DNA of 64,000 nucleotides, taken from the NCBI RefSeq assembly GCF_011516655.1, contig NZ_WOSV01000007.1:1-64000 (forward strand), given 5' to 3'. Position 1 is the first letter of the stretch. Every line of letters begins with the position of its first letter. Positions 1 through 7,639 of the stretch are shown piece after piece. This DNA comes from Acetobacter thailandicus (GTDB taxonomy: Bacteria; Pseudomonadota; Alphaproteobacteria; Acetobacterales; Acetobacteraceae). A program made the translations under genes and the position numbers. The notes under the pieces are model-generated. The model worked only from the letters and a program-made list of their open reading frames with translations, did no database searches and was not told the DNA's origin.

Positions 1-67
1 ACGGAATAATCAGAGACCATTCTTCGTCACTGACATCAGACGGATACGGTTTGCGTGCAGTATTCAT
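1..67 (-). mobile_element. IS5-family transposase, N-terminal end (cut by window edge)
   Basis: Reading leftwards from an ATG at 65-67, the minus strand encodes MNTARKPYPSDVSDEEWSLI before the window ends. The Y-P-S-D-V-S-D-E-E-W opening is the usual start of IS5-group DDE transposases. A GGATGG stretch just upstream could serve as the ribosome binding site. Only 22 codons are visible, so it cannot be judged whether the element is intact. It transcribes away from the acetolactate synthase gene. Confidence 0.75.
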
Positions 68-303
68 CCATCCGTTCTGAAACACTCACGCACGAAAGTA
101 TATAACACACTCTAGCCTGCGAGACGGACCTTCTGGGCCTGAGCGTGCTATCGATAGAAGACATGAAAATTGATGCTGATGCCACCATAGGTCGTCTGGA
201 GGACGGCGTCATCAACACGGTATTCAATATTATGCCTCATCGTAGTGTTAACGGTCGAGACCAATTTCGTGGTGTTGGCAACCATGATGAGGATTTCCAG
301 TTT
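68..303. other. Gap between transposase and acetolactate synthase, with a possible short reading frame
   Basis: This gap must hold the outer end of the IS5-type element, but I could not identify its terminal repeat with confidence. On the minus strand an ATG at 285 opens a 45-codon frame ending near 148, preceded by GGAAATCC about 8 nt upstream and lying 18 nt past the acetolactate synthase stop. The peptide matches nothing I recognise. It may be the head of a downstream gene truncated by the IS insertion, or chance. Confidence 0.25.
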
Positions 304-1962
304 TTATGCGATGGATGTCAAGGCCGCGAGATGATCGGTTAACTTTATGTTCTCACTGTAATCAACCGGACAAGTGATAACGGTCACACCATCGGAGCTG
401 AGTGCTCTCTCAAGCGCCGGTAGCAGTTCGCCCGAGGTATTGATGTGCACGCCTTTGGCACCGAAGCTGCGCGCATAGGCGGAAAAGTCAGGGTTCATGA
501 AGTCGACCTGCTTGTGCTCCTTGAGTTCCATCTCCATCTTCCACTTGATTAGGCCATAGGCATCGTCGAGCCAAATGAGGACGGTCAGGGGAATATTTTC
601 GCGCAATGCGGTTTCGATCTCTTGACTGTTCATCAGGAATGCAGCATCCCCCATAGAAGCAAGTACGCGTTTGTTCGGGAAGGCCAGCTTGGCAGCCATG
701 GCACCCGGCAGTGCGAATGCCATGGTTGAGAGGCCATTAGAGATGATACAGGTATTGGCTACCTGGGTTGGGTAGAGACGTGCGACCCACATTTTCGCTG
801 CCCCCGTGTCGGCAAAGACGATGTCCTCATCCCCTAATGCTTTACGGATATCGGCGACGATACGAGCGGGTTTGAGCGGAAATGAGTCGTCGTCTGCGCC
901 TGTGTTGAGTTCCTGTTCACGATGACGGCGTGCACCAGCACCAATTCGCGATGTGTGCATGGTGAGATGCGGTGTAAGCGCCGTTAGTGTATCGCTGACA
1001 GAGCCGATTAACGACAGTGATGGCTGATAACACTTGTCGGTATCCTGCTCGAAATCGTGCAGATGGATGATGATCTTGTCACCATTGGGATTGATCTTGA
1101 CCGGATCGAACTCTTGTAACTCGTATCCAACGGCAAGGATGACGTCTGCTTCATCGAAGGGGAAGTTCTCGTAGTCGTGTCGCATGAAGCCGACGGTGCC
1201 TATCGCATTTGGGTGCCTGTCGGGAATAGTCCCCTTGCCGTGGAAGGTTACAGCAACCGGCAGATTGGCTCGCTCAGCAAGCGCGACGAGAGCTGTCGAC
1301 GCATGATCGCGTGCTACGCCGTGTCCAGAGAGCACGATGGGGCGGACGGCGTTATTCAGCAGTTCAGCAGCCTTGAGTAAATCAGAAGTGGCTGCCATGC
1401 TTCGCCCTGGACGACTGATCTTCAGGGGAATCGGTAGTTCGGACAAAAGGGTCTTTTCTACATCTTCAGGTACTGCGACGAATGTTGCGCCGGGCCTACC
1501 GTCCTGTGCGAGGGCGAAGGCCTTCCGGATGGTTTCGGGTAAGGCTTGAGTGCTAGTAATTGTGTTTGACCACTTCGTCACGGGCCGGAATATGCCTTCC
1601 AGATCGACGATCTGATGGCTTTCTTTGAAATTCCGGTTTTTACCCACTTGAGCCGCGAGTGCGACGAGGGGGGCGCTGCATGTTTGGGCGTTCACAGTGC
1701 CGAGTAGCAGGTTGATAGCGCCCGGACCAAGTGTCGCCGAGCACACTCCGGCCTTTCCGGTTAGGCGGCCATAGGCGTCCGCCATGAAGGAGGCGGCCTG
1801 CTCGTGACGCACGAGGACGTAGCGGATGGTGCTGGAACGTTCGACCGAGCGGATAAGCCAGATATTCTCCTCACCCGGGATACCGAATACGTATTTTACA
1901 CCTTCATTCTCTAGGCATTTTACAATCAGATCGGATACGGCTGTGTGGTCAGTCTCTGACAT
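304..1962 (-). CDS. Acetolactate synthase, large catalytic (catabolic AlsS/IlvB-type) subunit
   Basis: This 552-residue thiamine-diphosphate enzyme would condense two pyruvates to 2-acetolactate and CO2, feeding acetoin formation or branched-chain amino acid synthesis. The N-terminal TPP domain shows GIPGEENIWL, the activating Glu in VRHEQAASFMADAYGR and the GPGAINLL turn. A central domain follows, then the C-terminal TPP/Mg site GDAAFLMNSQEIETA with LDDAYGLIKWK. I start at ATG 1962 because GAAGAGAGAG lies directly upstream; an in-frame ATG at 1995 has no good site. No small regulatory subunit (IlvH-like) or acetolactate decarboxylase is adjacent, which favours the catabolic type but does not prove it. 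A broken alcohol dehydrogenase lies upstream in the same direction. Confidence 0.88.
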   Translation of the reverse strand: MSETDHTAVSDLIVKCLENEGVKYVFGIPGEENIWLIRSVERSSTIRYVLVRHEQAASFMADAYGRLTGKAGVCSATLGPGAINLLLGTVNAQTCSAPLVALAAQVGKNRNFKESHQIVDLEGIFRPVTKWSNTITSTQALPETIRKAFALAQDGRPGATFVAVPEDVEKTLLSELPIPLKISRPGRSMAATSDLLKAAELLNNAVRPIVLSGHGVARDHASTALVALAERANLPVAVTFHGKGTIPDRHPNAIGTVGFMRHDYENFPFDEADVILAVGYELQEFDPVKINPNGDKIIIHLHDFEQDTDKCYQPSLSLIGSVSDTLTALTPHLTMHTSRIGAGARRHREQELNTGADDDSFPLKPARIVADIRKALGDEDIVFADTGAAKMWVARLYPTQVANTCIISNGLSTMAFALPGAMAAKLAFPNKRVLASMGDAAFLMNSQEIETALRENIPLTVLIWLDDAYGLIKWKMEMELKEHKQVDFMNPDFSAYARSFGAKGVHINTSGELLPALERALSSDGVTVITCPVDYSENIKLTDHLAALTSIA

Positions 1963-2049
1963 CTCTCTCTCTTCTTTATGACCTTGGTTAATCAAAAAAC
2001 GACAAATTTAGACGAAAAATATACGACTCTCGTGCTACATAATGATAAC

Positions 2050-2520
2050 CTATCGTAACACCTCTCCTGACATTAGCCTATCGAATCCCTCGTTGATATC
2101 CTCGAGCGACATGGTTTCGCTCAACAACTTCTCAACAGGCAATCAGCCGTCAAGATACATACTCATGAATCTCAGAATATCTCTCAATGGCGCGCAACTC
2201 CCCATGTAGCTGCCTTGTAATATTCTCTCTTGACCAACCAGTGGCGCGACATCGACGGGTAGTGTTTTTCCACGAGGTGGTAAGCCAGCTGTTGTCGTAA
2301 CGCCTCCCAGCGCGGTCATGTTCACCGCGCCGATAGCTCCTGCCATCTCAAAAGCAAAGTCAACCCCAGTGCCTGAAATGTCTCGGACAACCTGTGGAGC
2401 ATCTTCCTTTTGTGCGTTGATAGTATGTGTCGCTCCTACACTGCGTGCAAACTCCAGCTTCCTGTCAGATCGATCAACCGCTTTGATGCGCCCCTGCGGA
2501 ATGCCGGTTATCTCCCCATG
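2050..2520 (-). pseudogene. Zinc-type (MDR) alcohol dehydrogenase, C-terminal remnant
   Basis: The minus strand encodes the second half of a medium-chain NAD-dependent alcohol dehydrogenase: an IKAVDRSDRKLEFARSVGAT nucleotide-binding segment, DFAFEMAGAIGAV, and the family hallmark PVDVAPLVGQERILQGSYMG. A TGA stop interrupts the frame near 2140, and reading continues after it as LPVEKLLSETMSLEDINEGF up to a TAG at 2050-2052. The N-terminal half, with the catalytic zinc ligands, is missing upstream of about 2520. The gene is therefore doubly broken: a 5' deletion and an internal stop. Confidence 0.85.
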
Positions 2521-2564
2521 TCAGGCCAGATCCTGAACGCTACACTGGTAGCGGCCCCAAAGCA

Positions 2565-2742
2565 GAGTAATACCAACGCTGAGAAAGCCGATATGCGGGA
2601 AGGACGCTGTAATTCACCAAAGCAAAGCGTCAGGATGACGGGACAATCCCGTCTACGGATCTCACCATCCCTTTCTTTGGCTATAAATCGCATATTTCCA
2701 TCGACCGGAAATTTCGGCTGATCCGCAAATGGAAGGCATAAA
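2565..2742 (+). pseudogene. IS5-family transposase remnant (central part)
   Basis: In one plus-strand frame the sequence reads FTKAKRQDDGTIPSTDL and then IPFFGYKSHISIDRKFRLIR, the segment before the second catalytic Asp region of IS5-type transposases. Upstream, ADMREGR-like codons belong to the same protein in a shifted frame, so at least one indel is present. Neither end of the element is recognisable. It abuts the truncated end of the alcohol dehydrogenase pseudogene and may have caused that truncation. Confidence 0.7.
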
Positions 2743-2819
2743 AGCAAAAACAGACACGTTACATTCCTCTCATTTCGAATAAAGTTACAGCTCCACTCTC
2801 TGTTTTTAAACCTCTCCAC

Positions 2820-2873
2820 TTCCCAGACTGTTTAACCAATGGTAAAAGAGGTTTCATTAACCAGAAGACAGCA
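2820..2873. repeat. Dispersed repeat, copy 1 of 2
   Basis: TTCCCAGACTGTTTAACC and, 36 nt from its start, ATTAACCAGAAGACAGCA recur with the same spacing at 41543-41596. Frame and stop codons differ between copies, so the conserved unit does not look protein-coding. This copy lies 59 nt to the left of the left attachment repeat of the TIR islet. Confidence 0.6.
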
Positions 2874-2931
2874 CGTCGTATTCTTTTTGCTGTTTCAAGG
2901 GGTTAGAAAAATGTCACTGCGGGTAAGTTCA

Positions 2932-2957
2932 GGTTCAAGTCCCGCAGTTCGCACCAC
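2932..2957. repeat. Left attachment repeat (tRNA 3'-end sequence), copy 1
   Basis: This 26-bp sequence begins GGTTCAAGTCCCGCAG and ends in GTTCGCACCAC; an identical copy sits at 5641-5666. It reads as the T-loop (TTCAAGT), acceptor strand and CCA of a tRNA. Here the T-stem partner on the 5' side is not well formed and no complete tRNA surrounds it. Such 3'-tRNA fragments are typical crossover sites of tyrosine recombinases, and an integrase gene starts 88 nt to the right. Confidence 0.75.
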
Positions 2958-3045
2958 AGACACCTGAAACAGCACGTTTTTTCGGCTGAATAAGGGGCAA
3001 AAGCTGTCTTTGCTCCATCATCCTTCCCCATCGAGGGAAGTTTCT

Positions 3046-4419
3046 ATGCTCCGTATCCGAGGCACCACCTACCACTTCCGCCGTATCATGCCCCCTGCCC
3101 TGCGAACGGCCTTAAACCGGCGCGAAATCTGGGTTTCTCTGAAAACTGGTTATCAAAACGAAGCCCGTAAACGCGCGTCTCTCCTTCATGCCAGAACCAC
3201 AGAACTGTTCATGCAGGCCCATTCTGTGCTGGCTGAACCAGACGCTTTAAACAGGCTTGAGGGACTGCGGGTTGCACTGCGGGACCTGCAGAGTGTCAGT
3301 CAGTCTTTTTCTGTGCCGGAAACAGGGCCTGTGCCAGTGTCAGCACCGATGTCAAAACCTCAGCAACAGAACAAACAAACGCTGGCACAAAAAGCTGCTC
3401 CCCTGATGCTCTCGGGTGCCTTAAAACGCTTTGTGCTGGATAGTCCCCACGCCAGTGCCGACACGAAAAAAGCGACCCAGCGGGCAGTAGACCTCTTCCT
3501 GCAAGCCTTTGGCGATGCCCCTGTATCCATCATCGGGGGCGAGAAGGCCGGAGCCTTCCGAGACCTCCTGTTTTCACTGCCTGCATCCCTGGGCAAACGC
3601 AAAAGCAGTCTTACCCTTGAGGAAGAGGCTCAGAGAGCCAGAGAGGAAGGTTTACAAACCCTGAGTGGCAAGAGTGTTAAAAACCATATGATGCGCCTCT
3701 CCGCCCTGTGGAACCAGCTCCTCCAGCGCGAACTGGTCACGCGCAACCCATGGACTGGCTGGAGTTTCGAGAATGGGCAAAAGACCATACGCAGGAGCTG
3801 GGCGACAAAAGAACTGGCTTTGCTGGCTTCTGCGTCATGGCACAGCACGTCCGTGCCAGAACAGACCTTCCGGCTGGTTACCCTCATTGCTGCCTATACC
3901 GGCATGAGACTGGGTGAAATCTGCACCCTGCGGAAAGAAGACCTGCAAATCATCGATGATATCTCCTGCTTTATGGTCAGACCACACGCCGAAACTGGCT
4001 GGGCACCGAAAACAGAAGCAGGCACTCGCGTGGTGCCAGTCCATTCAAAACTCCTTGAAGCCGGTGTGCTGGCGTTTAAAGAGACAACTGACGACCCCCA
4101 CCTCATTCCCGGCCTGGAAACCTCAAAACAGGGTGTCCGGGGCGCAGCTCTTGGCAGGGCGTTTTCATTGCTTAAAACCCGTATTGGCCTGCCAGCGGAA
4201 ATCACGTTCCACTCGTTCCGTCACACAGTCTCGACCCAACTCAGGAATGCCAAAGCCGACATTCGGGAAATCTGGATTGACCATCTGCTCGGACATGAAG
4301 CAACTCATAAAAGTCAGGGCACCACAACCTATCTGACCAGTATCTCAACAGTCAATCTCAGGCAAACCATAGAGGCCATAAGCTACCCGGAAACAGCATT
4401 CAAAAAGATACCGTTTTAA
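3046..4419 (+). CDS. int: Tyrosine recombinase / phage-type integrase
   Basis: This 457-residue site-specific recombinase has a full catalytic set. The first Arg lies in YTGMRLGEIC, His-x-x-Arg in FHSFRHTVST, the second His in DHLLGHE and the nucleophilic Tyr in GTTTYLTS near the C-terminus. The N-terminus (MLRIRGTTYHFRRIMPPALR) resembles the start of the truncated integrase at 5752, so I start at ATG 3046, which follows GAGGGA, rather than at the upstream codon at 3010. It lies just inside the left att repeat and probably catalyses integration of the 2.7-kb islet. No excisionase is visible. Confidence 0.92.
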   Translation: MLRIRGTTYHFRRIMPPALRTALNRREIWVSLKTGYQNEARKRASLLHARTTELFMQAHSVLAEPDALNRLEGLRVALRDLQSVSQSFSVPETGPVPVSAPMSKPQQQNKQTLAQKAAPLMLSGALKRFVLDSPHASADTKKATQRAVDLFLQAFGDAPVSIIGGEKAGAFRDLLFSLPASLGKRKSSLTLEEEAQRAREEGLQTLSGKSVKNHMMRLSALWNQLLQRELVTRNPWTGWSFENGQKTIRRSWATKELALLASASWHSTSVPEQTFRLVTLIAAYTGMRLGEICTLRKEDLQIIDDISCFMVRPHAETGWAPKTEAGTRVVPVHSKLLEAGVLAFKETTDDPHLIPGLETSKQGVRGAALGRAFSLLKTRIGLPAEITFHSFRHTVSTQLRNAKADIREIWIDHLLGHEATHKSQGTTTYLTSISTVNLRQTIEAISYPETAFKKIPF

Positions 4420-4432
4420 AGGGAGCCAGCAG

Positions 4433-4456
4433 TGTCGAATGGCTACCCATTCGACA
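4433..4456 (+). terminator. Hairpin downstream of the integrase
   Basis: TGTCGAATGG pairs perfectly with CCATTCGACA across a 4-nt CTAC loop, starting 14 nt after the integrase stop codon. There is no following run of T, so it may be an mRNA-stabilising or weak terminator structure rather than a classical Rho-independent terminator. Confidence 0.5.
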
Positions 4457-4464
4457 GCAGGCAA

Positions 4465-4482
4465 GGGGGAGAAACCTCCCCC
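4465..4482. repeat. G/C hairpin repeat, copy 1 of 2
   Basis: GGGGGAG and CTCCCCC form a 7-bp stem with an AAAC loop, embedded in GGCAA-stem-stem-GTTGACC. A near copy with GGGGGAA/TTCCCCC arms and the same flanks is at 12507-12524, behind an IS6 remnant. The shared flanks suggest a common mobile or duplicated sequence rather than independent terminators. Confidence 0.55.
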
Positions 4483-4602
4483 GTTGACCTCCTCCAATGT
4501 ACAAAATCAAAATTTATATAAATACCAGAAGCATTGATTTTCCGTTAAATTCACTACCAAATTAAGGTCCACAAGCGATCTATAAATCTTATTAAAATGT
4601 TA

Positions 4603-5388
4603 CTAAGATTTCTGGACCTCATTCTTGAGATCAATAAATAACGGCTTTACCAAAACACCCAAGTAACCGAAGTTCCCTCTGGTACTCATTATCATTCCGT
4701 GCGTTCTGACACCACGAGCATCTGTTGGTCCAACACCACCATATTCATATTCAATAAATCCTCCGCTTTTTAACGCATCGAAACTCTCGCGCATTTTTTC
4801 AAAAATTCTCTCAGGATATTCTCGTGGAAAAAACTGTCCTGCCTCGACCTTTAATTCACATAAAAACTTATAAACCTCTTCGTCTATAGATTTTATTCCT
4901 ATCAATGCTTCTCTATATTTATATGAAACATCTTCTAATCTCTTAATGTCTGAACAAAATTTTTCATAATCCCGGACAGGTGCTCGCAGATTAGCTAACC
5001 CCGCTAGCTTCCCTATTAAACCCTGCATTCCCTGTGTATTGGTTAGCTCAAAACCTTGCTGAAGAGACATGGGAATAGGTAGTTTCCCCAAAGTCATTCC
5101 AGAATGAACAATGGGAATGACAGGTATACGCCGGGCCCACGCTGCACCGAACTCAAAATTAATCCAAGGCCTATCCACACTTTCAGGACTAACAAGTAGG
5201 ATCAATGCATCACAACTATTGAGATTTTGATCGATAACATTTAACCAATTATCCCCCATACTAATAGAGCTAGGATCGCTAGATTGGAAAACTTGCACCC
5301 CACCAAGCAATGAATCCTCTATTTCAGTTTTTAAGGAAGATGCAATCTTATTTTCTCTAGTAATATGACTAATAAAAACCTTTGGCAT
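4603..5388 (-). CDS. TIR-domain protein, possible NADase-type defence effector
   Basis: This 261-residue protein opens with a TIR fold: KVFISH strand, GDNWLNVIDQNLNSCDALIL, SPESV and PWINFEFGAAWARRIPVIPI. Glu79 in NFEFGAAW is at the position of the catalytic glutamate of NAD-cleaving TIR domains. The rest, from about residue 140 to 261, is an alpha-rich then beta-rich domain I do not recognise; it could be a sensor. I start at ATG 5388 because GGAG precedes it; a GTG two codons upstream lies too close. It is the only cargo beside the integrase, on the opposite strand, and is clearly more AT-rich than the core genes. No second gene of a known TIR system (for example a ThsA-type or Argonaute partner) is adjacent. 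Enzymatic activity is inference. Confidence 0.75.
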   Translation of the reverse strand: MPKVFISHITRENKIASSLKTEIEDSLLGGVQVFQSSDPSSISMGDNWLNVIDQNLNSCDALILLVSPESVDRPWINFEFGAAWARRIPVIPIVHSGMTLGKLPIPMSLQQGFELTNTQGMQGLIGKLAGLANLRAPVRDYEKFCSDIKRLEDVSYKYREALIGIKSIDEEVYKFLCELKVEAGQFFPREYPERIFEKMRESFDALKSGGFIEYEYGGVGPTDARGVRTHGMIMSTRGNFGYLGVLVKPLFIDLKNEVQKS

Positions 5389-5569
5389 TTTCACTCCACA
5401 TCGACAATTATCTCAAGTCAAAATGTATACATTTTTTGGTGCGCGTCACGACGAAATTTATATATTCTTTATGTGAGAAAACTTTCCTCCAATAATCTAT
5501 TTTGTAATTAATTAGATTCTTGACTGCCCCACTTGTTTGCCCGCAGAGTGAACCCGCAGTCACCATGTG

Positions 5570-5597
5570 AAGGATAATTCCATCTGAAATTATCCTT
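5570..5597. other. Perfect 10-bp hairpin next to the right att repeat
   Basis: AAGGATAATT and AATTATCCTT form a perfect 10-bp stem around an 8-nt loop, 44 nt before the right attachment repeat. It is not followed by a T-run. It could be a recombination accessory site or a remnant of the tandem element; its role is unknown. Confidence 0.4.
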
Positions 5598-5640
5598 CTG
5601 TTTCAATGGGTTGTCTGATTGGTTGCGACCCAAGCGAGCG

Positions 5641-5666
5641 GGTTCAAGTCCCGCAGTTCGCACCAC
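5641..5666. repeat. Right attachment repeat (tRNA 3'-end sequence), copy 2
   Basis: The sequence is identical over 26 bp to 2932-2957. Here it is preceded by GCG, so GCGGG-TTCAAGT-CCCGC forms a proper T-arm, followed by AGTTCGC-A-CCA. The upstream 50 nt do not contain the complementary 5' acceptor strand, so no whole tRNA gene is present. This copy likely marks the junction between two integrated elements. Confidence 0.75.
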
Positions 5667-5751
5667 TAATCAATTGAAATATAACAGTAAAATGAGGATT
5701 TGACGGGTCTGCGGGATTTTCCCGTTTATCTTCCCGGACCGGGAACTCGTC

Positions 5752-5922
5752 ATGCTTCGCCTTATCGGCTCTCACTACCACTTCCGCCGGGCTGTACCCG
5801 TTGCCGTTCAGGCCCGACTGGGCCGAACCGAAATTTCTCTCTCGCTGCACACTCAGAGTAAGCTGGTAGCCCGTGAACGGGCAGCAGCCCTTTACACCCG
5901 CACCGGCGCACTTTTCTTTTTG
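5752..5922 (+). pseudogene. Truncated tyrosine recombinase (N-terminal fragment)
   Basis: From ATG 5752 the product (MLRLIGSHYHFRRAVPVAVQ and on, through LARERAAALYTRTGALF-like residues) parallels the first 60 residues of the integrase at 3046, including the H-Y-H-F-R-R block. Similarity ends near 5922, where minus-strand transposase sequence begins. All catalytic residues are lost. Its position just right of an att repeat matches that of the intact integrase, so it is best read as the relic of a second islet integrated in tandem at the same site. Confidence 0.75.
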
Positions 5923-6115
5923 AGAAGGCAAAGACATGCTCGACGCGAGATCTGATCACGGGCTTCCCTGCGTTGGATCTCTGGATATGGCGGGACATAG
6001 GCTTGAGGTCAGGATTTTTCCTGTGAACCTTTGAGACAAAGCCCCCCCCTTTTTTTTTCCATGAAATCCTCATTGGCTTTTGAGCGATAGGCTGTATTGG
6101 TTTTATCCAGCAGGC
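5923..6115 (-). pseudogene. IS5-family transposase, C-terminal remnant
   Basis: The minus strand encodes LDKTNT, AYRSKANEDFMEKK, then in a shifted frame GFVSKVHRKNPDLKPM, RHIQRSNAGK and VIRSRVEHVFA, the C-terminal DDE segment of IS5-type transposases with the catalytic Glu region (RSRVEHVFA). A homopolymer tract (nine consecutive T on the plus strand) is the likely site of the frameshift. The N-terminal half is missing, replaced at about 6115 by an IS6-type transposase start. Confidence 0.8.
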
Positions 6116-6360
6116 GCTTTTCCATCCCGGGTGCGCAGCGCTGAACCCAGCGGTCAATCGTGGAGTGATTAACACTTACCCCGCGTTCGCAGAGCATAGT
6201 TTCCAGATTCCGGTAACTAATCCCGTAGCTGCAACACCAACGAACCACCCACAGGATTATCTCACCCCGAAAATGCCGCCCCTGAAATCACTCATCTGAC
6301 ATGTCACGTTCCAACACCAGAAACGCTTTCAGTCATGAAAACCAACTTTGCGACAAGGCC
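6115..6360 (-). mobile_element. IS6-family element remnant, 5' end with terminal repeat
   Basis: The minus strand begins with AACTTTGCGACAAGGCC read in reverse (GGCCTTGTCGCAAAGTT, 6344-6360), which fits an IS6-type terminal repeat. ATG 6295 then opens the transposase (MSDFRGG), and after a one-base shift the conserved GEIILWVVRW, CCSYGISYRNLETM, RGVSVNHSTIDRWVQRCAP follow. The protein stops being IS6-like after MEKRL, where it runs into IS5 sequence. The catalytic DDE domain is absent. Confidence 0.8.
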
Positions 6361-6367
6361 AGAAATA

Positions 6368-7324
6368 TTATACCTGATCTCTCACAGTCCATGCGCCGGT
6401 TTTATCTGATAACCAGATCGGATTAGTCTGACCATTAATCAGCTGATAACTATGCTCACCACTAACGCTGACAGGGGTTCCCCCAGAAAGGGTGACACGC
6501 TGCAGTTCGCGCTCTTCATAGTCGAAATCAGCGATAGCCCGGTGCTCTGTCGCTCTGTTATCCCACATAGCAATATCACCGGCCTGCCAGTGCCAGGTAA
6601 GTGTATTCTCAGGGCGTGTAACATGAGACTGTAAAAGTTCAAGAACAGCACGGGAGTCCGGCAGGTTAAAATCAACCAGTCGTTTAACAAACTGCCCTAG
6701 TAGCAAACATTTCTCCCCGGTTTCGGGATGAATATGTACAATCGGATGTTTGGCTTCGTATACTTTAGCTGCAAAGATATTAGCCTGCCACTGTATAAAC
6801 TCCCAGTCTCGTTCAACAATAAGGTCAGTATGATCATATTCATTGTTTGTATGAACAGCCCAAAGCTTCTCAGCAAATTCCTGCAAAGGTAAAGGCAGAG
6901 AACTATAAGCCGTCGCTGTATTTGCCCACAAAGTTGAACCACCATAAACCGACGGTTTAATGCAGCGTAGAATAGAAGCTTTTGGAAAACTTTCCATGAA
7001 AGTCATATCTGCATGCCAGGTATTGGCAGCACGCCCTTTGCGCGCCTTAAGCTCAAAAATATGTTTTGTACCACTTGCACTCGAAACTGTCGGGTGCGGC
7101 ACAAGAGAGCCAAATAACGCACCCAGTTCTTCCTGCTGTAAGCTCGTCAGTGACTGGTTACGAAAAAAAATAACCTTATGTTCAAGCATCGCGTCATAGA
7201 TGAACTTAATGCTCGCAGCATCAAGATCAGGAGAGAGTGTGATGCCACTTATAAGAGCACCAATTCTCCCACCAATTTTCGTGACAAATGGCGCCCCTGC
7301 TCCATTCAGACTGCTTACAGACAT
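6368..7324 (-). CDS. TauD/TfdA-family Fe(II)/2-oxoglutarate dioxygenase 1
   Basis: This 318-residue non-heme iron oxygenase would hydroxylate an organic acid-like substrate with O2 and 2-oxoglutarate. It shows the VIFFRNQSLT strand, the metal His-x-Asp in NTWHADMTF, and the distal metal His in WDNRATEHRAIADF, followed by the Arg of the 2-oxoglutarate site (RVTLSGGTP). I start at ATG 7324, with AAGGGA 6 nt upstream; the ATG at 7330 would overlap that site. It is divergent from the TonB receptor at 7640 across a 315-nt AT-rich region and is the first gene inside a block bounded by IS6 remnants. Its substrate is unknown; the family includes taurine, 2,4-D and sulfate-ester dioxygenases. Confidence 0.88.
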   Translation of the reverse strand: MSVSSLNGAGAPFVTKIGGRIGALISGITLSPDLDAASIKFIYDAMLEHKVIFFRNQSLTSLQQEELGALFGSLVPHPTVSSASGTKHIFELKARKGRAANTWHADMTFMESFPKASILRCIKPSVYGGSTLWANTATAYSSLPLPLQEFAEKLWAVHTNNEYDHTDLIVERDWEFIQWQANIFAAKVYEAKHPIVHIHPETGEKCLLLGQFVKRLVDFNLPDSRAVLELLQSHVTRPENTLTWHWQAGDIAMWDNRATEHRAIADFDYEERELQRVTLSGGTPVSVSGEHSYQLINGQTNPIWLSDKTGAWTVRDQV

Positions 7325-7639
7325 CTTCATTCCCTTAATTATTAATAACTTTAATTTTTAGTTGAATTAAGAACCTTATGATAAAATTCAATTATTTAAA
7401 TTTTATCATTATGTTTTTATTGATTATTTTTAGAATTTTCCTCCGGTTATCATGATCAAAAAATATGGAATCTCTTAGCTTCACCCTATATGGAACCGAC
7501 ATATAAAACCATATGTTATCGTTAAATATAAAGATAATTTAAAAATGACTCTGTTGACTAGTTTAATTTTATTAATGATAACGAAAAAGATCGTAATTTG
7601 TGTTTTCGATCATTAATATAACATTTTAATTAGTGGAAT
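7325..7639. promoter_or_regulatory. Divergent AT-rich promoter region
   Basis: This 315-nt region has no gene and is much richer in A and T than its surroundings. It must hold promoters for the leftward dioxygenase and the rightward TonB receptor operon. The clearest structure is the long inverted repeat listed separately at 7571-7617. I see no other convincing motif. Confidence 0.6.
7571..7617. promoter_or_regulatory. Long inverted repeat upstream of the TonB receptor
   Basis: The left arm ATTAATGATAACGAAAA matches the reverse complement of the right arm TTTTCGATCATTAAT except for two extra bases. The arms are separated by 15 nt and end 22 nt before the first possible start codon of the receptor gene. 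It could be an operator or a 5'-UTR hairpin. Confidence 0.55.

Noticed and set aside
2508-2819. 103-codon minus-strand frame as a gene
   Set aside because: It crosses the junction between the alcohol dehydrogenase relic and an IS5 relic that is coding on the other strand; no family similarity.
2890-2957. Possible tRNA gene at the left att site
   Set aside because: Only the T-loop, acceptor 3' strand and CCA are present; no 5' acceptor strand, D-arm or anticodon arm can be built upstream. The same applies at 5590-5666.
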